DNA of 64,000 nt from Darksidea phi. Lineage: Eukaryota; Ascomycota; Dothideomycetes; Pleosporales; Lentitheciaceae. The notes beneath the pieces are model-generated. The model saw only the letters and a program-made list of their open reading frames with translations. It was not told the DNA's origin and searched no databases. The stretch lies in contig JASJFT010000020.1 in assembly GCA_030770425.1 (NCBI GenBank), forward strand, positions 1 through 64,000, in the 5' to 3' direction. The translations under genes were made by a program, and so were the position numbers. Positions 56,808 to 64,000 of the stretch are shown piece after piece (position 1 is the first letter of the stretch; every line of letters begins with the position of its first letter).

Positions 56808-57353
56808 GGTATATAGTCCTAATTATGTGGATTGCAAACCCTGACTTTCTTCCAGTGGCTTCACGGGCACGTAACCTCAATATAACGACTGATTCCGCAC
56901 ATGTCATTGCTCGTCGCCTGTCAATGTTCGAAACATCACCTCGTTGGTCGTGAACATCCCTCACGATCGACTGTACTGTGCGCAGCTCTACAGCTCCACT
57001 ATCGTGTATAAGGTGTGAGTATAGCATCTCTACTGTGTACAAACTGCTACTGTTTCGTGCGGGCCTTACAAAAATGACTCCCACCAAACAAACCCAAAGA
57101 ATTATCTAGATATTGTTCGTGAACACAGGACCCCGTACCGTGTCGCCGAGCCTCATAATGTGGACTTGTTCATAAAGCAAGAGACACGAGATGAAACAAA
57201 TATTTAGAAGATTGTTTGTCTAACCATACCACGGATCCGCCTTCTGTCTTCCGAACCCGAACGGCCTAGAAAACAGCAAAACTGATCCTCTGAACATCGA
57301 CCAGCACCCCTAGACATCGATACCGTACACTCACATCCATCGTCTCCGCTATT
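56808..57353. other. Intergenic, nothing recognised
   Basis: About 545 bases between convergent genes (F-box plus, AROM minus). No open frame with features. Confidence 0.5.
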
Positions 57354-63448
<6,095 letters not shown>

Positions 63449-63973
63449 ATGCATTCTTCATCCGCTTTCATAGCATTAACCATTTTCTCTAACGTCGCAG
63501 TTGCGGTAGCAAAAGGGGGTGGAGGTGGAGGTGGAGGTGGTGGAGGTGGTGGAGGAGGAAAGGGTGGAGGAGGTGGAGGAGGAAAGGGTGGAGGAGGTGG
63601 AGGAGGAAAGGGTGGAGGAGGTGGAGGAGGTGGAGGGCGTCACGGTGGGAGTGGATCAGGTTCAAGGCCCGCTCGTCCAAAGAGAATTGGCATTGAAGAT
63701 GAAGATTACGAGCCCTTAGACACCGGAATAGACGGCTACAATGCTCTCAACGATAATGGCTATCTCCCAGCGCAAGAACAAGCACAAGAAGTGTTAGGGG
63801 ACCTGGAACTCAGCCTCAACGGGACGAACAGTACAGACGCATTCAAGAACATATCGAATGTTGTGCAAACGATTCTATCGACGCCAACCTGCACGCCTAC
63901 TAGCTCGCAAGGCATCACTGTGGTGCCCACCATAACACAAGCTTGCGCTTCGAAACCTTTGTCCTGTTCGTGA
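63449..63973 (+). CDS. Secreted glycine-rich protein, 174 aa
   Basis: Single exon. A signal peptide at residues 1-21 (MHSSSAFIALTIFSNVAVAV A) precedes a 50-residue poly-Gly block with Lys every eight residues (KGGGGGGG units). The block is encoded by a 24-bp DNA repeat in about three exact copies, so copy number can change by slippage. A basic stretch RPARPKR ends in a Kex2-type KR at 78-79, just before an acidic segment IGIEDEDYEPLDTGIDGYNA. Two or three N-glycosylation sequons follow (NGT, NST, NIS) and two Cys-containing pieces at the end (TPTCTPTSSQ, TQACASKPLSCS). Likely cell-wall associated or secreted. The 3' end may continue in another exon beyond the window. Confidence 0.7.
   Translation: MHSSSAFIALTIFSNVAVAVAKGGGGGGGGGGGGGGGKGGGGGGGKGGGGGGGKGGGGGGGGGRHGGSGSGSRPARPKRIGIEDEDYEPLDTGIDGYNALNDNGYLPAQEQAQEVLGDLELSLNGTNSTDAFKNISNVVQTILSTPTCTPTSSQGITVVPTITQACASKPLSCS
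63553..63636. repeat. 24-bp coding minisatellite (Gly/Lys)
   Basis: Units of ggaggaggtggaggaggaaagggt in tandem, about three exact copies flanked by degenerate ggaggt repeats, inside the Gly-rich secreted protein. The unit length is a multiple of three, so gains or losses keep the frame. Confidence 0.85.
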
Positions 63974-64000
63974 CTCCTTCGTCCAATCTTAGTCAGATTT

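Overview
The window is nuclear DNA of a filamentous ascomycete (Pezizomycotina; a Dothideomycete is my guess, no more). The evidence is short GT-AG introns of about 44-102 nt, often with CTAAC/CTGAC-like branch sites, a pentafunctional AROM gene, NTH1-type neutral trehalase, a C2H2 plus fungal-specific-domain transcription factor, and remnants of an AA9 polysaccharide monooxygenase and a DUF6536 membrane protein. All exon joins were worked out by hand from splice signals and reading-frame continuity.

Layout. 1-11.4 kb is a decayed accessory region. It holds a DUF6536 relic on the minus strand, a small intact 121-aa gene, a diverged ADP-ribosyl-cyclase-like gene, a disordered protein, a Gln/Gly-rich protein, a WD40 pseudogene and an AA9 LPMO pseudogene. 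11.6-16.6 kb holds a DJ-1/Hsp31-like gene, a membrane-tailed fatty-aldehyde-dehydrogenase-like gene and a coiled-coil protein. 16.6-24.4 kb is an almost 8-kb stretch with no recognisable gene; its GC-rich second half carries several short tandem repeats. It ends at a seven-exon C2H2/fungal-domain transcription factor (24.4-27.7 kb). 27.7-33.8 kb is gene-poor, with one two-exon unknown gene.

From 33.8 kb to the end the window is mostly conserved housekeeping genes: neutral trehalase, MBF1, a large disordered protein, mitochondrial NADP-isocitrate dehydrogenase, a membrane-anchored histidine phosphatase, eIF3i, an SH3/J-like protein, trifunctional C1-tetrahydrofolate synthase, an F-box protein with a C-terminal Zn2Cys6-type cluster, and AROM. 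A glycine-rich secreted protein closes the window.

How the genes work together. I see no biosynthetic cluster or operon-like unit. Two metabolic genes (NADP-IDH and C1-THF synthase) share a layout in which a mitochondrial leader is followed by an internal ATG at the start of the conserved enzyme, which suggests dual targeting. The most unusual items are the ADP-ribosyl-cyclase-like protein, the SH3/J-like protein followed in frame by a Cys-rich open stretch, and the F-box/Zn2Cys6 fusion.
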